This document shows positions 1 to 7,056 of a stretch of 15,194 bases of DNA, one piece after another. The DNA comes from Coriobacteriaceae bacterium (GTDB taxonomy: Bacteria; Actinomycetota; Coriobacteriia; Anaerosomatales; SLCP01). The stretch's first letter is position 1, and each line of letters starts with the position of its first letter. Location: contig PWVH01000002.1 in the NCBI GenBank assembly GCA_003563465.1, forward strand, positions 1 to 15,194, read 5' to 3'. The notes beneath the pieces were generated by a model. The model ran no database searches, had not been told where the DNA came from, and saw only the letters and a list, made by a program, of their open reading frames with translations. Made by a program: the position numbers and the translations under genes.

Positions 1-1
1 C

Positions 2-802
2 GACCCGGATCATGCCACGCGCGACCTCTTCGAAGCCATCGAGCGTGGCGAGTACCCCTCATGGACGCTCGAGATGCAGATCATGCCGGCCGCCGAGGCC
101 GAGCGGTACCGCTACGACGTCTTCGACATCACCAAGGTCTGGCCGCACGCGGACTATCCGCCGATCACCATCGGCCGCCTCGTGCTCGACCGGAATCCCG
201 AGAACTACTTCGCCGAGGTCGAGCAGGCTGCCTTCAACCCAAGCAACTTCGTGCCCGGCATCGCGCCCTCGGCCGACAAGATGCTCCAGGCGCGCTTGTT
301 CAGCTACCACGACACACATCTGCACCGCCTCGGCCCGAACTACCACCTGCTGCCGGTCAACGCCCCCAAGCACGCTCCGATGACGAGCTACCAGCGTGAC
401 GGCGCCATGCGCTTCGACGACAACGGCGGTGCGGGACCGAACTACTGGCCCAACAGCTTCGGTGGCCCGGCTCCCGATCCGAGTGCAGCCGACCCTGACG
501 TGCCGCTTGCCGGAGTCACCGGGCGCACGGAGTATCCGCATCCCAACGATGACTTCGAACAAGCCGGGGTGCTCTACAGCGTCGTCATGACGGATGAGGA
601 TCGCGACCATCTGGTGAGCAACATCGTCGGTCATCTGAGGAAGGCGCAGGAGCGTATCCAGCTACGACAGTGCGCCGTCTTCTACAAGGCGCATCCCGAG
701 TATGGTTCTCGCGTCGCCGAAGGCGTCGGTGTGGACGTCGCCCAGGTCGAGCGACTCGCCGGCCTTTCCGCCGAGGAGCGTGCGGCCGCTACGGCCAAGT
801 GA
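2..802 (+). CDS. Monofunctional haem catalase, C-terminal part (5' end outside window)
   Basis: Decomposes hydrogen peroxide to water and oxygen; cytoplasmic haem enzyme. The frame is open from base 2 and ends with TGA at 800-802, giving about 266 residues, roughly the last half of a small-subunit catalase. The haem-ligand signature RLFSYHDTH is present; the proximal tyrosine codon is at 305-307. Other catalase blocks seen are YPSWTLEMQIMP, DITKVWPHADYP and NPENYFAEVEQAAFNPSNFV. The C-terminal helical region (RIQLRQCAVFYKAHPEYG) is typical of the family, and no class I amidotransferase-like extension follows, so this is not the large-subunit type. The start and the distal histidine lie outside the window. 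No clear terminator follows; a 12-bp palindrome (GGCAGGCCTGCC, 900-911) lies in the 201-bp gap before the next gene. Confidence 0.95.
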   Translation, partial: DPDHATRDLFEAIERGEYPSWTLEMQIMPAAEAERYRYDVFDITKVWPHADYPPITIGRLVLDRNPENYFAEVEQAAFNPSNFVPGIAPSADKMLQARLFSYHDTHLHRLGPNYHLLPVNAPKHAPMTSYQRDGAMRFDDNGGAGPNYWPNSFGGPAPDPSAADPDVPLAGVTGRTEYPHPNDDFEQAGVLYSVVMTDEDRDHLVSNIVGHLRKAQERIQLRQCAVFYKAHPEYGSRVAEGVGVDVAQVERLAGLSAEERAAATAK

Positions 803-1003
803 AGGATAGACGCAGGAATCGCTCGATTCGTGAGCTGAGTCCCTCGGAGACTGGCTTGCCTAAGAGGGCTTGCCCGAGCTTGACATCGACCGGATAGCTG
901 GCAGGCCTGCCCGGCCCGGCCGGTGTATGCCCATCGCTGCCCGGGGGTAGTAATCTCCTGTTGGTAGGCGAATGCACCACGAAGCGACAGATAAGAGATA
1001 TCG

Positions 1004-3643
1004 ATGAGCAAACAGAAGGGTTGGAGCTGCGGTATCCCCGCACTCGACCAGGTTCTGGGCACGATCTGGGCGGGCGACAACATCGTCCTGGAAGTCGGCT
1101 CGATGGAAGACTTCGAGCCGTTCGCCGAGCGCTACTGCCGTCATGCCGCCCAAGCCGGCAGGAGGCTCGTCTACTTCCGCTTCGCGGATCATCCGCCGCT
1201 TGTACCCGATGGTGTACCCGCCGAGCGTCACGACCTCGATCCCCAAAGCGGCTTCGAACAATTCATCTCTGAGATCTTGGGCATCATCGAGCGTAACGGG
1301 CATGACGGTGTCTACTACGTGTTCGACTGCCTCTCAGGCCTGGCCGTGGACTGGTACAGCGATCGCATGCTAGGCAACTTCTTCCGCCTGACTTGTCCGT
1401 ACCTGTACGTCTACGACGCCGTGGCGGCATTCGTGCTGCTTCGCGACGTCCACACTCCACTCGCGACCCGCGCTATCCACGACACGGCTCAGGTCGTCTT
1501 GGATGTCTATCGCAGCAACGGCCGGCTCTATCTACTGCCGGTCAAGGTCTTCGGCCGAAGCTCGCCGACGATGTACATGCTCCACCTGTGGGACGACGAG
1601 GACGTCCGGCCGGTGACTCAGAGCGCGGTACTCTCCGAGATCCTATCTGACACCCCACACCCATGGATCGACGTGAACGTTGATTGGCGCGACCCATGGG
1701 CTACGACGTTCGCCCAGGCCGAAGACGCACACGAGTGTCAGCTCAAGGGCTGGGAATGCTCCGAGGACGTAACCGCTCTCACCGATCGGCTCATCCGGAT
1801 GACGATGAGCCGCGATGAAAGCGACTACGTACACGGCCTATGCAGGAAATACTTCGATCTCGAAGAGCTTCTCGCGGTCGGTAAACGGATGGTCGGCACC
1901 GGGCTCATCGGAGGCAAGTCCGTGGGCATGCTGCTCGCCCGCAAGATCCTCGCTAAGGACTGCCCCGAACTCACCGAGTGTCTCGAGATCCACGACTCGT
2001 TCTACATCGGCTCGGACGTCTACTACAGCTACTTGATCCTCAACGACTGCTGGTGGGACCGGCACCACATGAAAAACGCCGACGACCTGCTCGAGTGTGC
2101 GGCCCGAGCCCAGCAGAAGCTGGCCACGGGTGAGTTCCCTGCGAGCATCGAGGAACAGTTCCGTGAGATCCTCGACTATTTCGGACAGTCACCCATCATC
2201 GTACGCTCCTCCAGTCTGCTCGAAGACGCCTACGGCAACTCGTTCTCGGGCAAATACGAGAGCGTCTTCTGCGCGAACCAAGGCGATCCCGTGCGTCGTC
2301 TCGAGAACTTCAAGGAGGCGGTACGCGAAGTCTACGCGAGCACTCTTAGCGAGGAAGCGCTCTCTTATCGCATGCATCGTGGGCTCTTGCACCGCGACGA
2401 GCAGATGGCTCTTCTGGTGCAGCGCGTCTCAGGCGAGTTCCACCATCACCTCTACTATCCTCACATCGGCGGTGTGGGCTACTCGTTCAATCCCTACGTC
2501 TGGGACAAGAAGCTCGACCCCAGCCGAGGCATGCTCCGCTTGGTGTTCGGCTTGGGCACCCGAGCGGTCGACAGACAAGACGACGACTACACACGCCTGG
2601 TCGCGCTCGATGCACCCACACTGCGTCCGGAAGGTTCCTCCGAGGAGGCCAGGAAGTTCAGTCAGAGGATCGTCAACGTCATCGACCTCGAGAAGAACGC
2701 GCATGTCTCTCGCCAGTTCGAGGAGGTCGCGCGAGTCTCTGACTCGCTGCCCTTCGACCTGTTCACCTCTCGCGACATGGCGATGGAGATGCGGGCCCGC
2801 GAACGCGGCACGCGCGGCGTCTTCTCGCACGTGCTCACCTTCGACGCCCTTTTGAAAAAGACGCCCGTCCCCGACGTCATGAGCCAGATGATGCAAGTGA
2901 TCAGCGCGGCGTACGAGCATCCGGTCGACATCGAGTTCACAGTCAACTTCCTCGGCCCGGACGACTACCGGATCAACCTGCTACAGTGCCGCCCGTTCCA
3001 CTTCGCGGGCGAGCTTACGCACGTCCCCTTCCCCGAGGACCTCCCTGCCGAGAGCACGATCCTGCGGACTACCGGGCCGCTCGTCGGTCAGAGCCGCGCC
3101 ACCGAACTCGACCGTATCGTCTTCGTCGAGTCCGAAAAGTACGCTTCACTTCCCCCCGAGGAGAAGTTCGCCGTCGCTCGCCTCATCGGTCGCATCACCA
3201 ACCAGCCAGGGACCACGGGCTCCACGATGGCGATCGGTCCCGGCCGCTGGGGCACACGCATGCCTGAACTGGGCATACCCGTCACGTTCACGGATATCAA
3301 GAATGTCTCGGTGCTCTGCGAGATCGCCAAGATGCACGAAGGCCTCAATCCGGACCTGTCACTTGGCACCCACTTCTTCAACGACCTGGTGGAGATGGAT
3401 GTACTGTACATCGGACTCTCGCCGGAGCGAGAAGGCTCGATGCTGAACGAGGACCTGTTGCGGCGGCTGCCGAACAAACTTGCCGAGATTCTGCCTGACG
3501 ACGCAAGCTACGCCGACACCGTACACGTCATCGACTCCAAAGACCTGGGGACTGCCTGGATCCTCCTGAGAGCCGACACCATCGGGCAGAAGGGAGTCGT
3601 CTTCACCTCAGACCGCTGCGATGTGATCCGCAAGCGGCGGTGA
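1004..3643 (+). CDS. KaiC/RecA-like domain fused to PEP-synthase-type ATP-grasp (PPDK_N) protein
   Basis: An 879-residue protein. Residues about 5-230 resemble the KaiC/RadA fold: CGIPALDQVLG matches the KaiC-family start, but the Walker A position reads VGSMEDFEPFA with no GKT/S, so this domain probably does not hydrolyse ATP. Residues about 290-680 match the nucleotide-binding domain of PEP synthase and pyruvate phosphate dikinase: IIVRSSSLLEDAYGNSFSGK near residue 396, VFGLGTRAVDR near 513, DIEFTV near 641 and LLQCRP near 659. The mobile phosphohistidine domain and the C-terminal PEP/pyruvate barrel of true PEP synthase are absent. Residues about 690-879 form an unrecognised conserved domain (GPGRWGTRMPELGIPVTF). 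The ATG has only a weak AAGAG ribosome site (993-998). It is probably not a PEP synthase; a signalling or regulatory ATP-grasp enzyme is possible. The architecture call is firm, the function unknown. Confidence 0.85.
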   Translation: MSKQKGWSCGIPALDQVLGTIWAGDNIVLEVGSMEDFEPFAERYCRHAAQAGRRLVYFRFADHPPLVPDGVPAERHDLDPQSGFEQFISEILGIIERNGHDGVYYVFDCLSGLAVDWYSDRMLGNFFRLTCPYLYVYDAVAAFVLLRDVHTPLATRAIHDTAQVVLDVYRSNGRLYLLPVKVFGRSSPTMYMLHLWDDEDVRPVTQSAVLSEILSDTPHPWIDVNVDWRDPWATTFAQAEDAHECQLKGWECSEDVTALTDRLIRMTMSRDESDYVHGLCRKYFDLEELLAVGKRMVGTGLIGGKSVGMLLARKILAKDCPELTECLEIHDSFYIGSDVYYSYLILNDCWWDRHHMKNADDLLECAARAQQKLATGEFPASIEEQFREILDYFGQSPIIVRSSSLLEDAYGNSFSGKYESVFCANQGDPVRRLENFKEAVREVYASTLSEEALSYRMHRGLLHRDEQMALLVQRVSGEFHHHLYYPHIGGVGYSFNPYVWDKKLDPSRGMLRLVFGLGTRAVDRQDDDYTRLVALDAPTLRPEGSSEEARKFSQRIVNVIDLEKNAHVSRQFEEVARVSDSLPFDLFTSRDMAMEMRARERGTRGVFSHVLTFDALLKKTPVPDVMSQMMQVISAAYEHPVDIEFTVNFLGPDDYRINLLQCRPFHFAGELTHVPFPEDLPAESTILRTTGPLVGQSRATELDRIVFVESEKYASLPPEEKFAVARLIGRITNQPGTTGSTMAIGPGRWGTRMPELGIPVTFTDIKNVSVLCEIAKMHEGLNPDLSLGTHFFNDLVEMDVLYIGLSPEREGSMLNEDLLRRLPNKLAEILPDDASYADTVHVIDSKDLGTAWILLRADTIGQKGVVFTSDRCDVIRKRR

Positions 3644-3694
3644 GAATGCGCGGGCTCCAGGGGGCCACCAGTGCGGACGTCCACGGCGCCCCGG

Positions 3695-4093
3695 TCAGAG
3701 GAAGCTGACGTCTTGGGTAGCCGCTGTGATTATGTATGCGCGCTCGATGTTCGATTCCTCATCAGCGGGAATCAGGAAGAACCCCGGGCGTCCGGGCTGA
3801 TAACCGGTAGTGGTTCCCAGCAGGACTTCTCCGTCTTCGAACATCACCCTGATCTTCCGCCCAGCCGGTGGACGTGATTCGTCGAACGTGTTCCTCTCGG
3901 CATGCTCAGAATCGCCTTCAAGGTCCCTCACGAAGAACAGCGCTTTCAACTCCTTGGTGCTGACCTCCATGGGTTCCGCGTCGGCAGGAGCGGTCGCCAA
4001 GCTCACATGAAACATGTCTTTGTTCGGGAAGAAGTCGGCTGTCATCCCCTTCATCATACGACCGTCCGCATAACGTACTACGACCTTGTTCAC
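3695..4093 (-). CDS. Small conserved two-repeat protein (DUF6982-like)
   Basis: About 132 residues in two similar halves: VNKVVVRYADGRMMKGMTAD followed by a segment rich in beta residues, then KIRVMFEDGEVLLGTTTGY followed by GFFLIPADEESNIERAYII. Each half begins with a strand, a D-G turn, a strand and a G-x-T turn, as in DUF6982-type domains found alone or attached to PilZ proteins; the family name is from memory and is tentative. Two GTG codons are possible starts. The ribosome site AAAGGAG overlaps the upstream one (4097-4099) and lies five bases ahead of the GTG at 4091-4093, so 4093 is chosen. No signal peptide or membrane segment is seen. It converges on the KaiC/ATP-grasp gene, with 51 bp between the two stop codons. 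Function unknown. Confidence 0.8.
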   Translation of the reverse strand: MNKVVVRYADGRMMKGMTADFFPNKDMFHVSLATAPADAEPMEVSTKELKALFFVRDLEGDSEHAERNTFDESRPPAGRKIRVMFEDGEVLLGTTTGYQPGRPGFFLIPADEESNIERAYIITAATQDVSFL

Positions 4094-4172
4094 CGCCACT
4101 CCTTTCGAAAGTCCACTTCGGCTCTCAGGTATTTGAACCTCGCGTGCATCGAGTTGATCCCCCGGTGAAGCA

Positions 4173-4784
4173 TCACCTCATCGGCTGCCTGATGACCGTC
4201 CTCCATCTCGTGGGGTCAGCCTTCCGGATGTCGCTGAGGTATATCTCGTGATGCCTGCCGAAGAGTCGGCGTCCGGACTCCTCGATAAAGCGGTGAACCT
4301 TGTCGATGCTCGGGCCCTCCTCGGCGAATGGACCGATATGCATTACCTGAGCCGCAAGGCCTTCCTCGTAGGTCTCGAACCGCACGCATTCAAGAGCAGG
4401 CAGATTCTTCTTCTTGGCGACCTCAACGGATACCTCGTCGAACAGGTCAGAGCTCACGGGATCTGGCTGCATGACCATCGCCGTCCATTTCCAGCTCGAT
4501 CGATCGTCGTTAGCGAAGCTTGTCATGTCGTCCGCCCACCAGAGGCCCTCAAGCGGCATCACACCGTAGTCGATAGCCGCAGCGCCCTTCTTGAGGGCGA
4601 ACTTGATCGCGTACGACAGGGCGAACAGCGCCTCGACTGCATCCTTGTACGCCTGTGAGGTGTTCGGATCACCCTCGCCGTCAACCATCAGGAAGTTCAT
4701 GGCAGGGACATCGACTTGCACGACCTCTTTCGCCGACGGACTGTACAGGTAGCCGAGCTCCTTCTTGAAATCGCGCTTCTCCAT
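4173..4784 (-). CDS. GyrI-like small-molecule-binding domain protein
   Basis: A 203-residue stand-alone GyrI-like (SOUL/AraC effector-binding type) protein, similar to the COG4832 group. It begins MEKRDFKKELGYLYSPSAKE, and the domain hallmarks are MNFLMVDGEGDPN, AIKFALKKG, GVMPLEGLWW, WKWTAMVMQPD, the late block AAQVMHIGPFAEEGPSIDKV and GRHHEIYLSDIRKADPTRW. Members of this superfamily bind hydrophobic ligands, or hydrolyse some toxic compounds, in the cytoplasm; no DNA-binding domain is attached here. The frame is open far upstream, but the ATG at 4782-4784 has GGGAG five bases ahead and fits the family start, so the upstream extension is discarded. It lies 79 bp upstream of the DUF6982-like gene on the same strand, so the two may be co-transcribed. 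The specific ligand cannot be told. Confidence 0.88.
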   Translation of the reverse strand: MEKRDFKKELGYLYSPSAKEVVQVDVPAMNFLMVDGEGDPNTSQAYKDAVEALFALSYAIKFALKKGAAAIDYGVMPLEGLWWADDMTSFANDDRSSWKWTAMVMQPDPVSSDLFDEVSVEVAKKKNLPALECVRFETYEEGLAAQVMHIGPFAEEGPSIDKVHRFIEESGRRLFGRHHEIYLSDIRKADPTRWRTVIRQPMR

Positions 4785-4983
4785 CCTCGCTCCCATGAGT
4801 CGATGGCCAACCGCCTGACACGCGAGCCGTGATGCGTCTCCGTGCTGTTCACCTGATGAAGATACACCACAACCACATCCACACGCTCGTGGTCGATTGA
4901 GCCTAGCCGCACCGTCTCGCCGATTCCGCATGGCCCGAGGAGCGAGACATCCTGAGCCCCCTTCGCCCCGGTCGAGGAGTAGG

Positions 4984-5046
4984 TCAGGCATCGACTATCT
5001 CCTCGACGCTCTCATCGAGCTTCTTGTCGAAATCGCTGGCCTTCAT
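4984..5046 (-). pseudogene. Remnant of a BrnA/CopG-type antitoxin (20 codons)
   Basis: From ATG at 5044-5046 the minus strand reads MKASDFDKKLDESVEEIVDA and then stops. This is the characteristic N-terminus of antitoxins of the BrnA/CopG-like group (MKAxxFDxKFDxGED...), which normally run on through an R-V-N-V-D-F/P-x-W segment and a ribbon-helix-helix. None of the three downstream frames on this strand shows that continuation, so the gene is truncated rather than merely frameshifted. It overlaps the end of the toxin remnant by 35 bases, the usual order and overlap of a brnT-brnA pair. Nothing recognisable lies between it and the GyrI-like gene (4785-4983). Confidence 0.5.
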
Positions 5047-5239
5047 ACAGCGCCGCCTCCTTGTCGCGCGATCGTCTGACCGAAATCGGCCGGATTCGGT
5101 CGTCGCGATAGGCAATCACCGCCGAGGAGTGTTTGCAGCCGATCATCCCGGCCACCACGTAGCAAGGCTCGTCATCTCGGCAGTCCACGAACTCGACAAG
5201 GCTATCATCAAGCCACCATGCCTGGACTTTGGTGACGCC
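5012..5239 (-). pseudogene. N-terminally truncated BrnT-like (DUF497) toxin
   Basis: The minus-strand frame reads GVTKVQAWWLDDSLVEFV, then DEPCYVVAGMIGCKHSSAVI and RDDRIRPISVRRSRDKEAA ending LYEGQRFRQEAR. This matches the C-terminal two thirds of BrnT-family ribonuclease toxins, whose conserved end is R-I-R-I-I-S-A-R-x-A-x-x-x-E-x-x-x-YE. The N-terminal block (FEWDxxKxxxNxxKHGVxF) is missing: upstream of GVTK the frame runs into attC-like sequence and no start codon with a ribosome site is present. With the broken antitoxin next to it, this looks like the decayed last cassette of the integron array. Family assignment is moderately sure; loss of function is inferred from the missing ends. Confidence 0.5.
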
Positions 5240-5299
5240 AAGAAGAAATGATCTCAAGCGTTGCTGTTGAGAAGACCGGTGCAGGCCGACCGTCATCTG

Positions 5300-5386
5300 A
5301 CCGAACGAAGTCCAGTGCTTCAGCTGCGGGCCAAGAACCTCTCTTCGTAGCGCAACCGATGTCCAGTCCACATGCGCTTGTTGGGC
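5300..5386 (-). other. Degenerate attC-like site (site G)
   Basis: On the minus strand it begins with a good R'' core, GCCCAAC (5380-5386), four bases past the stop codon of the membrane-protein gene, and ends with GTTCGGT (5300-5306) as an imperfect R'. The left arm (AACGAAGTCCAGTGCTTCAG and on) resembles the left arm of the clear attC at 12924-13012, but the two arms do not pair well with each other, so it is probably decayed. It marks the likely left limit of recognisable attC sites. Confidence 0.4.
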
Positions 5387-5390
5387 TGCC

Positions 5391-5903
5391 CTATCCTCGC
5401 TGCTTGCTGAGGAGCTCCTGCGCGGGACAGCCGAACTCCCACTGTACGCAGTGGCGGCACGCAACGGCGTCCCGAAACAGACCTGTGCCGACAGACGCGA
5501 GTAATGCAAGAAGGACCATCGCCCCTACAAGCATCCAATCTAGCCGCATCAGAAGCAGGACGACGCCGCCAACCAAAGGAATCACAGGGACGAGCACGTC
5601 AGGAATGATGTCGCGATAGGATACCTCGCGCTTGAGGAACTCCTGGGGATCGCCCTTCTTGAACAGCAGCGAGCAAAGCTTGCCTCTGCCCAACGCGCAC
5701 AGCTTGTCGTAGTAGCGACAGCGACGGCAGCTTCCTCGCAGAATGGAGGCCTCTATGCAGGCGCAGTACGCGAGATACAGGAAGATCGCGACCGACCCGA
5801 AGCCGGACAGGATGTAGGCGCCGACAGCATAGACGGCGACCGTGAGACCGACGCCCGCGAAGACCATCCACGCAAGGAAAGACTCGAAAGTCTGGTGCTC
5901 CAT
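5391..5903 (-). CDS. Cysteine-rich integral membrane protein, unknown function
   Basis: A 170-residue protein. The ATG at 5901-5903 is chosen because GAGGGG lies six bases ahead and the first membrane segment starts soon after. Four hydrophobic segments lie near residues 10-32, 35-57, 102-122 and 125-145. Between segments 2 and 3 is a charged loop with a cysteine cluster, GSCRRCRYYDKLCALGRGKL followed by another Cys, then LLFKKGDPQEF. A second cluster, ACRHCVQWEFGC, is in the C-terminal tail. The spacing suggests metal or Fe-S binding on one face of the membrane, but this is inference. The gene ends four bases before an attC-like site and reads in the cassette direction, so it is probably a cassette gene. 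I recognise no named family. Confidence 0.75.
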   Translation of the reverse strand: MEHQTFESFLAWMVFAGVGLTVAVYAVGAYILSGFGSVAIFLYLAYCACIEASILRGSCRRCRYYDKLCALGRGKLCSLLFKKGDPQEFLKREVSYRDIIPDVLVPVIPLVGGVVLLLMRLDWMLVGAMVLLALLASVGTGLFRDAVACRHCVQWEFGCPAQELLSKQRG

Positions 5904-6054
5904 CTGAAGCCCCTCGATTCCCGGCCGGACGTATTCGTTTCGGCTCCACTCGGATCGCCCCGACGTTCGACACGCGACCCACACGCCATTGCGCTTCCAT
6001 TATGCGGCAACCGCGATCGGGTCGGGTCGATGCACGTGCCGGAATCGCCGGCCG

Positions 6055-6243
6055 TCATCCCCGCTCACCGCGAGTGAGGAACACGATGGACGTCGCCGCA
6101 ACCGCAAGAAGCACGGCGAACATGCCCACCATCGGCCACTGACCCAGCTCGGCGAAGTAGCCAGAGCTGTTGATCACCGTGTAGAGGAGCATGCCGCTTG
6201 CCGCCAAGCCGAGAGGCGCCGCGCAAGACACCCGCCGCAGGGG
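6055..6243 (-). pseudogene. Broken paralogue of the small four-helix membrane protein
   Basis: The C-terminal half (SGMLLYTVINSSGYFAELGQ, then WPMVGMFAVLL) closely matches the end of the intact protein at 6565-6930 (SGMLIYTVINSPGYFAQLGQ, then WSLVAMFAVLL). The N-terminal two helices are missing. Upstream the open frame joins sequence that looks like the N-terminus of an IS110-family transposase (MKTHTAGAL, 6244-6270), so the open frame is a chance fusion left by an insertion or deletion. The stop is at 6055-6057. No ribosome site or independent start for the retained part is evident. Confidence 0.6.
6118..6207. repeat. Direct repeat, copy 1 (paralogous gene segment)
   Basis: About 90 bp recurring at 6631-6720, 513 bp away, with roughly four bases in five identical by eye. 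Both encode the YTVINS-GYFA-LGQW block on the minus strand. It shows duplication of a cassette gene, or capture of two related cassettes. Confidence 0.6.
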
Positions 6244-6299
6244 CAGCGCGCCCGCGGTGTGGGTCTTCATGTGGGGTCGACACCGATTACGATCATCAC
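6244..6299 (-). mobile_element. Scrap of an IS110-family transposase N-terminus (not related to the other two copies)
   Basis: The minus strand reads VMIVIGVDP (from 6299) and, after a one-base shift, MKTHTAGAL (from 6270). Together they match the start of IS110-group transposases (MxVIGVDPHKxTHTAxAL), with the first DEDD aspartate in GVDP. The shift puts TGA immediately after the first part. The 265 bp to the right (6300-6564) hold no gene I can recognise; part may be the 5' non-coding region of the same element. Short match, so moderate confidence. Confidence 0.4.
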
Positions 6300-6564
6300 C
6301 AAGTCCCCTTCCGCCGGATGCAGATGCATCGGGGGCCGTCGGCGGACACGCCTTGATCGGGGCCTCTAGGCCAGGCTCCTATCAGATCACGGCGGCGACC
6401 CCTCGAACCCTGGCGGCGGGGGATGCAACAGCTGCAGGTCAGCCACACAGGACGACAGACGCCAGATGGGTCACCCAGCCGCCGAATCCGAGGCTACCCG
6501 ACTCGCGTCAGGTATCCCGCGGGGGCAGAGTGACATTGATGATGCGCGGGTTCGGATAGCCGGC

Positions 6565-6930
6565 CTATCCCTCTGTCACGATGGGCAGTAGCTTCGCCAT
6601 CGAAATGAGAGTAAGCACCAGCAGGACCGCGAACATCGCCACAAGCGACCATTGACCCAGCTGCGCGAAGTAGCCGGGAGAGTTGATCACCGTGTAGATG
6701 AGCATCCCGCTGGCGATAAGCGCGATCTTGGCCGCACCCCGGCGGCCGGAAAGCAGCGCTGCGCCTGACCCAATGAGAGCGAGTGCGGTTACAGCCTCAG
6801 CAATCAGATGGAAAGCGATTCTGAAGGGCTCCGTTTGGAACTCGGGTACCTCCCCGGCCACGATGAAGAAGGCCCACTGTGCGAACATCGTCACACCGAC
6901 GACAACCGAGTACCAGGCTGCAAACTTCAC
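6565..6930 (-). CDS. Small four-helix membrane protein, unknown function
   Basis: A 121-residue protein starting with GTG at 6928-6930, behind a strong GGAGGT ribosome site five bases away (VKFAAWYSVVVGV). Four hydrophobic segments are evident: the N-terminal one, HLIAEAVTALALIGSGAALL, IALIASGMLIYTVINSPGYF and MFAVLLVLTLISMAKLL. A short soluble loop (AGEVPEFQTEPFR) lies between the first two. It has no catalytic motif. The gene starts 26 bp from the R' core of the attC at 6956-7030 and reads in the cassette direction, so it is probably a cassette gene. Its own attC is not clear; a possible R'' core TCCGAAC lies at 6550-6556, just past the stop, but no partner arm is seen. A broken paralogue lies to the left. 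Confidence 0.75.
   Translation of the reverse strand: MKFAAWYSVVVGVTMFAQWAFFIVAGEVPEFQTEPFRIAFHLIAEAVTALALIGSGAALLSGRRGAAKIALIASGMLIYTVINSPGYFAQLGQWSLVAMFAVLLVLTLISMAKLLPIVTEG
6631..6720. repeat. Direct repeat, copy 2 (in the intact gene)
   Basis: Partner of the segment at 6118-6207; this copy lies inside the intact membrane-protein gene. Confidence 0.6.
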
Positions 6931-6955
6931 CTGCGACCTCCGTCTCTGCCGGTCA

Positions 6956-7030
6956 TCCGAACGTTTGTGGGCGTAACCCGCTTGCGACGAGCGGAGCGAG
7001 GAGCAAGTCGGGTTCATGCCGTTGTTGGGC
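6956..7030 (-). other. attC recombination site F (75 bp), 3' end of the MDR-oxidoreductase cassette
   Basis: On the minus strand: R'' core GCCCAAC (7024-7030), an arm GAACCCGACTTGC, a small loop region, the partner arm GCAAGCGGGTTAC, and an imperfect R' GTTCGGA (6956-6962). The arms pair except for one extra A in the right-hand arm, the extrahelical-base position expected for a minus-strand attC. The R' departs from GTTRRRY, so confidence is lower than for the sites further right. Confidence 0.6.
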
Positions 7031-7056
7031 CGCCGCCTTGGTGGGTCATGCCCACC

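Noticed and set aside
900..911. GGCAGGCCTGCC palindrome after the catalase gene as terminator or operator
   Set aside because: No loop and no T-run; the surrounding GC-rich sequence makes a short palindrome likely by chance.
1004..3643. Annotation as phosphoenolpyruvate synthase
   Set aside because: The phosphohistidine domain and the PEP/pyruvate barrel are missing, so only the ATP-grasp part is shared.
3644..3694. GC-rich imperfect hairpin between convergent genes as a bidirectional terminator
   Set aside because: GGGGGC and GCGCCCC pair only around a long loop and no T-run follows on either strand.
4248..4658. Plus-strand open frame opposite the GyrI-like gene
   Set aside because: Low-complexity antisense translation of a conserved gene, without a ribosome site.
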